From: Lentisphaeria bacterium
Lineage (GTDB): Bacteria > Verrucomicrobiota > Lentisphaeria > Victivallales > Victivallaceae
Assembly (NCBI GenBank): GCA_018265615.1
Contig: JABLYX010000040.1
Location: 1 to 47,884, forward strand
Length of the DNA stretch: 47,884 nucleotides
Direction of reading: 5' to 3'
Below, piece after piece: positions 41,576 through 47,884 of this stretch. The stretch's first letter is position 1, and each line of letters starts with the position of its first letter. Made by a program: the position numbers and the translations under genes. Below the pieces are notes generated by a model. The model was not told the origin of the DNA, searched no databases, and saw nothing but the letters and a program-made list of their open reading frames with translations.

Positions 41576-42844
41576 ATGAGGCAATCAGGACGATTTTTTA
41601 TTCTGTGCTTTACCGCCATGCTGGCCGGCTGCGCGACCCGGGAGCCGCTTTCCGCGGCGAAACCGGTACATCCGGCGGCGGCTTACGGGCAGGCCGGGCT
41701 TCTTGCGGAAACCGTGGAGTTCCTGCACCGGAATTATGTCGACGGCGAGCAGGCCGGCTATGACCGGCTGTTCACGGCCGCGCTGAAAGGAATGATGCGG
41801 GAGCTCGACCCATACTCGGGATATGAGCCGCCGGCAGAATTCGTTGTGAATGAACAGGCCCGTACCGGCGAACATACCGGAATCGGCATCGAGGCGGTGA
41901 AAGAGGAAGGCGCTCCGCTGCTGATTACGGCGGTCGTTCCGGATTCTCCCGCCGACAAGGCCGGGATTCTTCCCGGCGAGCGGATTTTCCGGATCGACGG
42001 GAAGGCGGTCGATGCGCTGCCGCTTGAGGAGTGCATGAAGCGGATCCGCGGCCCCGTCGGCAGCGAACTTGCCCTTGAATTGCTCGCTTCGGACGGCAAG
42101 AGCAGCCGGACGGCCCCGGTCCGGCGCGAGAGGATCATCCGCAGCTCCGCTCCGGCCGAGGCCGCGCACCTGATCGACGGCGACATCGGGTATCTCCGGA
42201 TCACAAGCTTCAACAGCCATACGCCGGAAGAGGCTGAAAAGGCGTTGAAGAAGCTCCGCGAAGAGGGTATGAGCCGCGGGCTCGTGATCGATTTGCGCAA
42301 CAACCCGGGCGGCCTGGTCGACGGCGCCGCGAAGACCGCGTCGCTGTTCCTGCCGGACGGGAGCGTGCTGTTTTCGGCGAGGCACCGCAACTCCGCGGAG
42401 CCGCAGATTGTCCGTTCCACGGCCGGGAAGTACCGGGAGGAGGAGCTTCCGGTCGTGATCCTGATGAATCCGTTCACCGCGAGCGCGGCCGAGCTCTTTT
42501 CGGGGGCGCTCCGCGATCACGGCCGGGCGAAGCTGGTCGGAATGCGGAGCTTCGGCAAAGGGACGCTGCTGCAGGTCCTGCCGCTGAAAAACGGTGGGGC
42601 GCTGCGGTTCGCGGCCGGCCGCTACCTGACGCCGGAGGGGCATGTGATCGAAGGACAGGGGCTCAGGCCGGATGTTCCGGTCGAGCTGGAGCTTCCGCAG
42701 CTCTGGAAACTGAGTGCGCAGCTCATGCGCGAGCCCGGCGTCGTTCTGCCGGGGAGGAAAGGCGCCGTGCGCGACGTTCAGCTTGAAGCCGCGCTGAAGC
42801 TGTTACCGGGCCGGAGTGACGCCGAGCAGCTTCAGCATGAGTGA
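41576..42844 (+). CDS. Carboxy-terminal processing protease, S41 family, lipoprotein
   Basis: 422 residues. Lipobox MLAGC gives a lipidated Cys near residue 19. An N-terminal helical segment is followed by a PDZ domain at about 95-180 (TGIGIEAVKEEGAPLLITAVVPDSPADKAGILPGERIFRIDG). The S41 core carries YLRITSFNSHT, LVIDLRNNPGGLVDGA, catalytic serine in NPFTASAAEL (S303) and lysine in RSFGKGTLLQ (K328), the usual 25-residue spacing. Such enzymes trim C-termini of periplasmic proteins. The start has AAAGGAG upstream. Its last 42 bases overlap the tail of the convergent gene at 42803. Confidence 0.93.
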   Translation: MRQSGRFFILCFTAMLAGCATREPLSAAKPVHPAAAYGQAGLLAETVEFLHRNYVDGEQAGYDRLFTAALKGMMRELDPYSGYEPPAEFVVNEQARTGEHTGIGIEAVKEEGAPLLITAVVPDSPADKAGILPGERIFRIDGKAVDALPLEECMKRIRGPVGSELALELLASDGKSSRTAPVRRERIIRSSAPAEAAHLIDGDIGYLRITSFNSHTPEEAEKALKKLREEGMSRGLVIDLRNNPGGLVDGAAKTASLFLPDGSVLFSARHRNSAEPQIVRSTAGKYREEELPVVILMNPFTASAAELFSGALRDHGRAKLVGMRSFGKGTLLQVLPLKNGGALRFAAGRYLTPEGHVIEGQGLRPDVPVELELPQLWKLSAQLMREPGVVLPGRKGAVRDVQLEAALKLLPGRSDAEQLQHE

Positions 42845-44437
42845 GAACAGATCGGCGCTCTTGAACGGCTTCTCCGCGTTTTCGCGCAGCTCGTGTTCCA
42901 GCTCCGGGTTCCGCTGCCGGAACCGGTCGGAGAGATGGATCAGAAACGGGATTTTCTCCTCGGTGAGATAGTTTTTGCCGTGATCCGGCAGATACAGGAT
43001 CGCCGCCGTATCCGGGCAGGCCTCCGCTTCCGCGACGAGCTGCCGCAGTGTTTCGTCGAAAAAGAGCAGGCTCAATTCATATTCGTCGAGCCCGGGGTTG
43101 GCCTTCGCGAGTTCCGGAGGCGGGGTGATGTTCCCCTCGTGATTTCCCATCAGCTTCACGACGACGAGCTGCCGGCCGGAGAGTTCGCCGGCTTCGCGCC
43201 ATTCACGCAATTGCCTGACGGCTTCACGGTCTATTGCCATATTCAATTGCCGCGCGGGAGATGAGACTTTCGGCCAGGCGGCCTTGTCCGCGCTGTCGGC
43301 AAGCAGGGCGATATTCAGCAGCAGTCCGCGCATGGCGAGCTGCGAGCTGCAGAAACGTGTCCCGTATTCCCCGGTCCGGGCGAAGTCGAACAGGGTCGGC
43401 ACTTCGTACAGCTTCTCCCGGGGCACGGCGGCGTCCAGCGGGGTCAGCATCATGGAAACCGCATAATCGGTGACGACTTGGTCGCTGTAGAATTTTTCCT
43501 GCTCGGACGGGCAATGGGTGAAGGCTTGCGGATGGTTGATCCAACGGTCCGATTTCAGCAGTTCAGAGAGAAAGAGCGGCCTTTCCGCAGCGAGTTTCAG
43601 ATAGGGCTCCGCCGATTGGCGTTCTCCGATGAAGAGGAAGAATATGCCGGGCTCCCGGTCCCTGGTCCGGACCGGGCCGGTCAGCTGCCCGGGCGGCAGT
43701 ACCCGGCGTTTCTCCGCATACCGGAGGAGCTGCTCGTCTTCCCGGGAATTCTCTTCGAGTGCCTTCCAGGCCGGCCCCGTCACGAAAATGAAGAGGGTGA
43801 AAAGCAGCGTCGCCGGGAGCGCCCGGTTCAGATGCTTCCTGCGCCGCCCGCAGGCTTCCGGTTTTTGCGCATCGGGCCCGAAGCAGTAAAAGGCGGCGAA
43901 TGCGATTCCCGCGCCCAACAGCAGCTTCAGCAGGGGCGCGGAGAGATAAAGGAGAACCGGAGGCAGGGCGTCGAGGGAGTCGAGCTGTCTCCGCAGGAAC
44001 CGCAGCGTCAGCTCAAATTTGAAGAAGAGCGCCGCAATGACCGGCAGGAACGCGATGCTCCGGCACAGGGCCCTTGCTGCGCGGCGGTCGCCGCTCCGGA
44101 AATCGAGCATTCCCCAGAAGAGGCTCCAACCGGTCCAGAAGCAGAGAGAGAGCAGATTATAGCGGCAAAACGCATAATCGTAATTGTAGTTCAGGCAGTC
44201 GACGACGCTTCCGATGAAAGGCAGGACGAAGTAAGGCAGAAAATCGTGCAGAAGCCGCCTCCACGGGATCCCCGCCGCGCGGGGCAGGAAAGGCATTCCC
44301 GCACAGAACAGCCACAGACAGATGATATGAAAGGTCGTCAGGCCGGTTTCCACCGGATAGTATCCCTCGCCGGAGACATAGTAAAGACACCAGACTGCGC
44401 TCCAGACTATGGCAATGCCCCATTGATACAGCTTCAT
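42803..44437 (-). CDS. Phosphoethanolamine-transferase-like membrane sulfatase-fold protein, nucleophile altered
   Basis: 544 residues from ATG 44437 (GGAG nine bases upstream). Residues about 1-210 hold five or six membrane helices and a further helix near 215-235. The rest is a periplasmic alkaline-phosphatase-fold domain like EptA. Where EptA proteins have GETxR with a catalytic Thr, this protein reads FLFIGERQSAEPY, with Arg at the Thr position (R273) and a Ser two residues on. Other metal-site motifs look kept (MGNHEGNI, YLPDHGKNYL, KIPFLIHLS). It may transfer a phospho-group to lipid or glycan using another nucleophile, or be inactive. It is co-transcribed with the small YIDPGSGS gene 50 bases upstream. 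Confidence 0.75.
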   Translation of the reverse strand: MKLYQWGIAIVWSAVWCLYYVSGEGYYPVETGLTTFHIICLWLFCAGMPFLPRAAGIPWRRLLHDFLPYFVLPFIGSVVDCLNYNYDYAFCRYNLLSLCFWTGWSLFWGMLDFRSGDRRAARALCRSIAFLPVIAALFFKFELTLRFLRRQLDSLDALPPVLLYLSAPLLKLLLGAGIAFAAFYCFGPDAQKPEACGRRRKHLNRALPATLLFTLFIFVTGPAWKALEENSREDEQLLRYAEKRRVLPPGQLTGPVRTRDREPGIFFLFIGERQSAEPYLKLAAERPLFLSELLKSDRWINHPQAFTHCPSEQEKFYSDQVVTDYAVSMMLTPLDAAVPREKLYEVPTLFDFARTGEYGTRFCSSQLAMRGLLLNIALLADSADKAAWPKVSSPARQLNMAIDREAVRQLREWREAGELSGRQLVVVKLMGNHEGNITPPPELAKANPGLDEYELSLLFFDETLRQLVAEAEACPDTAAILYLPDHGKNYLTEEKIPFLIHLSDRFRQRNPELEHELRENAEKPFKSADLFSLMLKLLGVTPAR

Positions 44438-44487
44438 GGCTGCTTCTCCGTGGAAAGGCGGCGCTGACCGTCGGCTTTTCGGCCGGG

Positions 44488-44667
44488 TCAGCGCGGTCCG
44501 TCCGGATTGCGGCCGCGGCTGCAGATCCGGCGCGCAAGGAGGCCGAGACGGCCCGACCAGAGTTTCAGGGTGAGAAGAGCGCCGAACAAGCCGGCAAGCA
44601 ATGCCTGGATCAACAGACTGCCGCTGCCCGGATCGATATACGCAAAAATATGAAGCATCCCCGGCAT
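44488..44667 (-). CDS. 59-residue YIDPGSGS membrane protein
   Basis: From ATG 44667 with a strong CAGGAGG six bases upstream. It opens MPGMLHIFAYIDPGSGSLLI, continues QALLAGLFGALLTLK as one membrane helix, then has a basic tail (LWSGRLGLLARRICSRGRN). Short proteins with a YIDPG(S/T)GS start and one helix occur next to phosphoethanolamine-transferase or sulfatase-like genes in several phyla, to my knowledge without an assigned function. Here it directly precedes such a gene on the same strand. It may be a small subunit or chaperone of that enzyme. Confidence 0.8.
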   Translation of the reverse strand: MPGMLHIFAYIDPGSGSLLIQALLAGLFGALLTLKLWSGRLGLLARRICSRGRNPDGPR

Positions 44668-44787
44668 GGTAAACCTCCTGCGAAAATGGACTGTTCAAGC
44701 GGACTTCCGAAAAATTCAGAACTTGTACATTAAGACGCAGCCAGGATGGGATTTATTATAGCCGGTCCGAAGAATACCAGAAAAAAA

Positions 44788-45177
44788 TCACTCTTCGCCG
44801 GACTCCAGGTATTTTTCTATGACGATGATGACCTGGTCCTTCCGGGCCGGGGGCAGTTGGCGGAATTTGCGCAGCAGCGTAATTTCAATGTCGGCGAGGT
44901 CGGCGCCCACCATATACGGAATCATGATCTTGGAATCGACATGAAGCTGGACGAAACGTTTGAGGTCCGTCTCCGCGGCGCGCATTTCGAGCAGCATGTC
45001 GTAAATCGTTTTGAAGTGCTCCGGCGCAAGCGGGCTCTTGCCGCCGCAGATCTGACAGACATATTGCCGCGTGATTCCGAGGCGCGAAGCGATCTCCGTC
45101 TGCCGGATGCCGTATTTCGCGAGCAGCACCTTCAGCCAGATACCCAGCTCCCGCCGTTTGTCCAGATAAGGCGACAT
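44788..45177 (-). CDS. XRE-family helix-turn-helix regulator
   Basis: 129 residues. Helix-turn-helix at about 15-50: LKVLLAKYGIRQTEIASRLGITRQYVCQICGGKSPLAPEHF, the XRE/Cro type. The C-terminal half is a mostly helical segment (ETDLKRFVQLHVDSKIMIPYMVGADLADIEITLLRKFRQLPPARKDQVIIVIEKYLES). There is no peptidase or toxin domain and no adjacent toxin gene. A TTGACAAAGTCAA palindrome lies over its -35 box, suggesting autoregulation. It is divergent from the two-component system, which it might also control. Confidence 0.87.
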   Translation of the reverse strand: MSPYLDKRRELGIWLKVLLAKYGIRQTEIASRLGITRQYVCQICGGKSPLAPEHFKTIYDMLLEMRAAETDLKRFVQLHVDSKIMIPYMVGADLADIEITLLRKFRQLPPARKDQVIIVIEKYLESGEE

Positions 45178-45215
45178 GGTTCAATCCTCCCGGTGAAACG
45201 CAATTCTTACGGATC

Positions 45216-45243
45216 AATATAATATGTTTATTGACAAAGTCAA
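45216..45243 (-). promoter_or_regulatory. Promoter and palindrome of the XRE gene
   Basis: Minus strand TTGACT (complement of 45238-45243), 16 bases, TATATT (complement of 45216-45221). The palindrome TTGACAAAGTCAA (45231-45243) covers the -35 box and is a likely operator. Confidence 0.55.
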
Positions 45244-45305
45244 GCGTTCCGGCGCAAATGTTATTTGCAATGATTGACAAATAAATATTTTGTTGCCTGC
45301 CGGTC

Positions 45306-45334
45306 TTGAAAAGCGGCGGATTCCGGGGTACATT
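45306..45334 (+). promoter_or_regulatory. Promoter of the two-component operon
   Basis: TTGAAA 45306-45311, 17 bases, TACATT 45329-45334, 31 bases before the ATG at 45366. Confidence 0.5.
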
Positions 45335-45365
45335 GAAAAAACGGAACAGAAGGGCCGGCTGCGTT

Positions 45366-46034
45366 ATGAAAATACTGCTGTTGGAAGACGATCTGCAGAC
45401 TGCTGCGTTCATCAGGAAGGGACTGGAGCAGGCGGGGTTTACCGTGGCGCATTCGAGCGACGGCAAATCCGGCCTCGTGATGGCGCAGGAAGAGGAGTTC
45501 GATCTCGGGATTTTCGATGTGATGCTCCCGCGCCTCGACGGCTTCGGCGTGGTGAAGAAGCTCCGCGAAACAAAACCGACCGTGCCGGTCATCATCCTGA
45601 GCGCGCGGGACGCGGTTGAGGACCGGGTCAAGGGTTTGCAGTGCGGCAGCGACGATTATGTGACCAAGCCGTTCGCTTTCGTCGAACTGCTGGCCCGGAT
45701 CCATGCGCTGCTGCGCCGTGCGTCGGCCGCGGCGGAGCCGACTGTGCTGACTTACGAGGACCTGACGCTCGACCTCCTGAGCCGCAAGGCGAACCGCGGC
45801 GGAATCCGGCTCGATCTGCAGCCGCAGGAGTTTTCGCTGCTCGAATTCCTGATGCGGAACGCGGGGCGGGTCGTTTCGAAGACGATGATCATGGAGCATG
45901 TCTGGGAGTATAACTTCGATCCGCAGACGAATATCGTGGAAACCCGGATCTGCCGCCTGCGCGACAAGGTGGACAAGCCTTTTCCCAGAAAACTGATCCG
46001 GACCGTCAGAGGGTTCGGATATGTCCTGGAATAG
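45366..46034 (+). CDS. OmpR-family response regulator
   Basis: 222 residues. Receiver domain at about 1-115 with acidic pocket LEDD, phosphoacceptor D51 in FDVMLP, and conserved Lys in DDYVTKPF. The winged-helix DNA-binding domain covers about 125-222 (LDLQPQEFSLLEFLMRNAGRVVSKTMIMEHVWEYNFDPQTNIVETRICRLRDKVD, ending IRTVRGFGYVLE). It resembles CusR/CopR-type regulators. Its end overlaps the histidine kinase start by 14 bases, so the pair is translationally coupled. Target genes are not evident in the window. Confidence 0.95.
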   Translation: MKILLLEDDLQTAAFIRKGLEQAGFTVAHSSDGKSGLVMAQEEEFDLGIFDVMLPRLDGFGVVKKLRETKPTVPVIILSARDAVEDRVKGLQCGSDDYVTKPFAFVELLARIHALLRRASAAAEPTVLTYEDLTLDLLSRKANRGGIRLDLQPQEFSLLEFLMRNAGRVVSKTMIMEHVWEYNFDPQTNIVETRICRLRDKVDKPFPRKLIRTVRGFGYVLE

Positions 46035-47625
46035 GGGACGGATCTTCTCCAAGCTGCGGTTCAAGGCGGCGTTCTGGTATCTGGTGCTGTTTGCGGCCTC
46101 CTCGGTGCTGCTGTTTTTTCTGGTGTCGCGCTATGTCGCGAACGACATGCTGCGGATTACTGACTGGCTGCTTGAGTCGACCGTGCGGGATTTCACCGCC
46201 TCCTACCTGACCGGAAAGAATACGGCGCGTTACGGGCGGCAGATCCGCTTTCCCGACGTGCCCAAGCTCGATATCACCGCATTTCAGGCCCATCTGCCCG
46301 GAGTCGAGCTGTTGGCGGCCTACCGCAGCCAGGTGGGTGCGACCATCTTCTATACCCTGTTCGGCAGCCGTGGAAAGGAGCTGTACGAATTCCGGCTCGG
46401 TTCGAACGGCCGGGCATACAGCCGGCTGCTGCATCCGGAGCAGAATCTGCCGTTTCTGCGCAAAGAGTTCGCGGACAAGCTTCAGTCGTTCGGCTCCGAC
46501 AACATCTATTTTCGTTTTCGCGCCCCGGACGGTTCCGTTTTCGAAAGCAACGAGCTGCGCAAAGGGGGCGGCGGGACGGATTCCGGGCTGTCGACCGTCA
46601 CGGAAGACGGCCAGAAGTTCCGGGTCATGAAGCAGCCGCTGTTTGACGGTTCGGTCATCGAAGCGGGGCGTTCTCTGCACTCCATCGACGAGCGGCTGAC
46701 CGCTTATACGCGGATTTTCCTGATGTGCCTTGCGGCGGTCCTCATGTTCGGCGCGGGAACCGGTTACCTGATCGCCTGGAAGCTGACCGCCGGAATCGAG
46801 CGTGTGAGCGACGCGGCCCGGCGCATCGCCGGCGGGGATCTTTCGCAGCGGGTCAAACTCAGGCATGAGGCGGACGAGGTCGACCAGCTTGTGGACGCCT
46901 TCAACGCGATGAGCGAGAACAACGAGGCTCTGGTGACGGAGCTGCGTACCGTGACCGACGATATCGCGCATGATTTGCGTACGCCGCTCACGCGGATGCG
47001 CGGCCTGGCGGAGGTCACCGCGGCCGGCGACACGGATCTCGACGGGTTCCGGGAAATGTGCGGTTCGGTCGCCGAGGAGTGCGATTCGATGATGCAGCTC
47101 ATCAATGAGATGCTGGAAATCACCCGGACGGAGTCGTCGATCAACCGGCTCGAACGCACCGAGTTCTCCCTGACGGAGCTGATCCGGCAGGCGGGGTCGC
47201 TCTTTTGTGAACTGGCGGAAGACCGGGGAATCCGGCTGGAGGTTTCAATTCCGGAGCAGGAGATCATATTGCGGGCGGATAAGGTCAAGATCCAGCGGCT
47301 CGTGGCGAATCTGCTCGACAATGCGTTGAAATTCACCCCGGCGAACGGAGCCGTTTCCCTCTCGCTGACGGAGCGTGACGGAGCGCCGGTGATTGCGGTC
47401 CGTGATTCCGGCTGTGGAATTGCCCCGAAGGATGCGGAGAAGATTTTCAAGCGCTTCTACCGCTGCGACGCGAGCCGGACGCTCCCGGGCAACGGACTCG
47501 GGCTCGCAATGGTGCAGGCGATCGCAAATGCGCACCGTGCCCGGATCGAGCTTGAAAGCGCTCCCCGCGCCGGCAGCTGCTTCTCCGTGATCTTCCCGCC
47601 GGATGCGGGTGAGCCCCTCTCCTGA
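46021..47625 (+). CDS. Membrane sensor histidine kinase
   Basis: 534 residues. First helix at about 14-38 (FKAAFWYLVLFAASSVLLFFLV), a periplasmic sensor region of about 200 residues, second helix at about 240-262 (IFLMCLAAVLMFGAGTGYLIAW). Then a HAMP domain, a dimerisation domain with phospho-accepting histidine DIAHDLRTPLTRMR (H317), and an ATP-binding domain with N box NLLDNALKFT, G1 RDSGCGIAP and G2 GNGLGLAMV. The sensor region has no recognisable binding motif. It resembles CusS-type kinases in layout. It pairs with the overlapping response regulator. Confidence 0.93.
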   Translation: MSWNRGRIFSKLRFKAAFWYLVLFAASSVLLFFLVSRYVANDMLRITDWLLESTVRDFTASYLTGKNTARYGRQIRFPDVPKLDITAFQAHLPGVELLAAYRSQVGATIFYTLFGSRGKELYEFRLGSNGRAYSRLLHPEQNLPFLRKEFADKLQSFGSDNIYFRFRAPDGSVFESNELRKGGGGTDSGLSTVTEDGQKFRVMKQPLFDGSVIEAGRSLHSIDERLTAYTRIFLMCLAAVLMFGAGTGYLIAWKLTAGIERVSDAARRIAGGDLSQRVKLRHEADEVDQLVDAFNAMSENNEALVTELRTVTDDIAHDLRTPLTRMRGLAEVTAAGDTDLDGFREMCGSVAEECDSMMQLINEMLEITRTESSINRLERTEFSLTELIRQAGSLFCELAEDRGIRLEVSIPEQEIILRADKVKIQRLVANLLDNALKFTPANGAVSLSLTERDGAPVIAVRDSGCGIAPKDAEKIFKRFYRCDASRTLPGNGLGLAMVQAIANAHRARIELESAPRAGSCFSVIFPPDAGEPLS

Positions 47626-47646
47626 CACAGCGGAAGAAACCGGCTC

Positions 47647-47671
47647 AAATCAGGAAAAAATGATTTTTTTT
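47647..47671 (+). terminator. Weak terminator after the histidine kinase
   Basis: AAATCA, GGAAAAAA loop, TGATTT, continuing as a T-run to 47671. The stem is short. Confidence 0.4.
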
Positions 47672-47682
47672 CGCCCCGCCTC

Positions 47683-47711
47683 TTGACAAACGGACAGGAA
47701 ATGTCCATAAT
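47683..47711 (+). promoter_or_regulatory. Sigma70 promoter of a module continuing beyond the window
   Basis: TTGACA 47683-47688, 17 bases, CATAAT 47706-47711. It reads rightward into the reversed start module at 47821. Confidence 0.8.
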
Positions 47712-47723
47712 ATATGACATGAA

Positions 47724-47769
47724 TCAAAACGTTTTGAATGTTTTTGCATTGCCCTTCAAAACGTTTTGA
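47724..47769. promoter_or_regulatory. Two LacI-type operators
   Basis: TCAAAACGTTTTGA occurs at 47724-47737 and 47756-47769: perfect 14-bp palindromes with a CG centre, 32 bp apart centre to centre. A further half site TCAAAAC follows at 47769-47776. The layout matches module 1. Confidence 0.8.
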
Positions 47770-47820
47770 TCAAAACCGGTCCCGGATTGATATGGGAAGG
47801 CGGGCGGTGACAATTTTCGC

Positions 47821-47884
47821 ATAATGCGGAGTATGTGAAGTTTACGGTTCCTGTCTGTCATGATGCAACTCCTTTCGGTTGAAT
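47821..47884 (-). repeat. Detached pilin start module in reverse orientation
   Basis: Read on the minus strand this has a ribosome site (AAAGGAG), ATG at 47861 and MTDRNRKLHILRIMR. The DNA at 47841-47884 matches the start region of the module 5 pilin (27071-27114) in 33 of 44 positions without gaps. 47821-47840 corresponds to the 20-bp repeat arm (14 of 20). After the arm no FTLIELL follows: the frame runs through the operators and stops at 47724. So the module points away from a pilin body and lies downstream of a rightward promoter. Confidence 0.75.

Noticed and set aside
44755..44783. Leftward promoter for the YIDPGSGS gene (TATAAT on the minus strand near 44760)
   Set aside because: No acceptable -35 box at the right distance, so I did not list it.
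47724..47861. 45-codon minus-strand frame starting MTDRNRKLHILRIMR, as a small gene
   Set aside because: Only the start resembles a pilin; the rest reads through promoter operators. Better explained as a detached start module.

Overview
The window looks like a chromosomal segment of a Lentisphaerota bacterium, probably a Victivallis-like gut polysaccharide degrader. This is an inference from three things: near-identical pseudopilin N-termini (FTLIELLVVIAIIAIL, then LLPALNQAR), each with a C-terminal H-X9-DG motif; many secreted glycoside hydrolases; and a mix that includes a pyrophosphate-dependent phosphofructokinase and a kinase with a DWG motif. The DNA is GC-rich, except for short AT-rich promoter islands. 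I saw no rRNA, tRNA, CRISPR array, transposase or phage gene.

Left part (1-29.3 kb): a run of sugar-utilisation modules with one repeated plan, namely a one-component regulator, a pseudopilin and a large secreted glycoside hydrolase. Module 0 is pilin plus a clan-A hydrolase. Module 1 is LacI, pilin, a GH51-like enzyme and a cytoplasmic GH43-like enzyme. Module 2 is LacI, pilin, a GH50/agarase-like enzyme and an EamA transporter. Module 3 is LacI, pilin and a 1098-residue unrecognised secreted protein. Module 4 is a divergent GntR regulator, pilin and a multidomain GH2. Module 5 is a pilin and a GH5 transcribed divergently from two promoters that carry the same operator. Most modules have a near-consensus TTGACA-17-TATAAT promoter, with a palindrome or repeat specific to that module just 3' of the -10 box. 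A VIT-family transporter and a small unknown gene sit between modules 0 and 1.

Most unusual region: the pilin gene of module 5 has a leader of about 460 nt packed with GC-rich hairpins. The leader, ribosome site, start codon and first ten codons are bounded by perfect 20-bp inverted repeats (27051-27070 and 27507-27526). At the right edge of the window (47821-47884) a diverged copy of the same start module lies behind another LacI-type promoter and operator pair, but in the opposite orientation, facing away from any pilin body. The simplest joint reading is an invertible start cassette that switches pseudopilin genes on or off: 27 kb shows the ON form, and the window end the OFF form. This is a hypothesis, but it makes sharp predictions.

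Right part (29.3-47.6 kb): mostly housekeeping and envelope genes. They are an EpmA-like EF-P lysine ligase and a secreted unknown; a transmembrane Ser/Thr kinase with an external sensor domain; an EIIA-CBS protein with an ArsB/NhaD-type transporter; rsmE with a LysM lipoprotein; a pfp-gatC-gatA operon; a carboxy-terminal processing protease; a 59-residue YIDPGSGS membrane peptide with a phosphoethanolamine-transferase-like protein; an XRE regulator; and an OmpR-type two-component pair.
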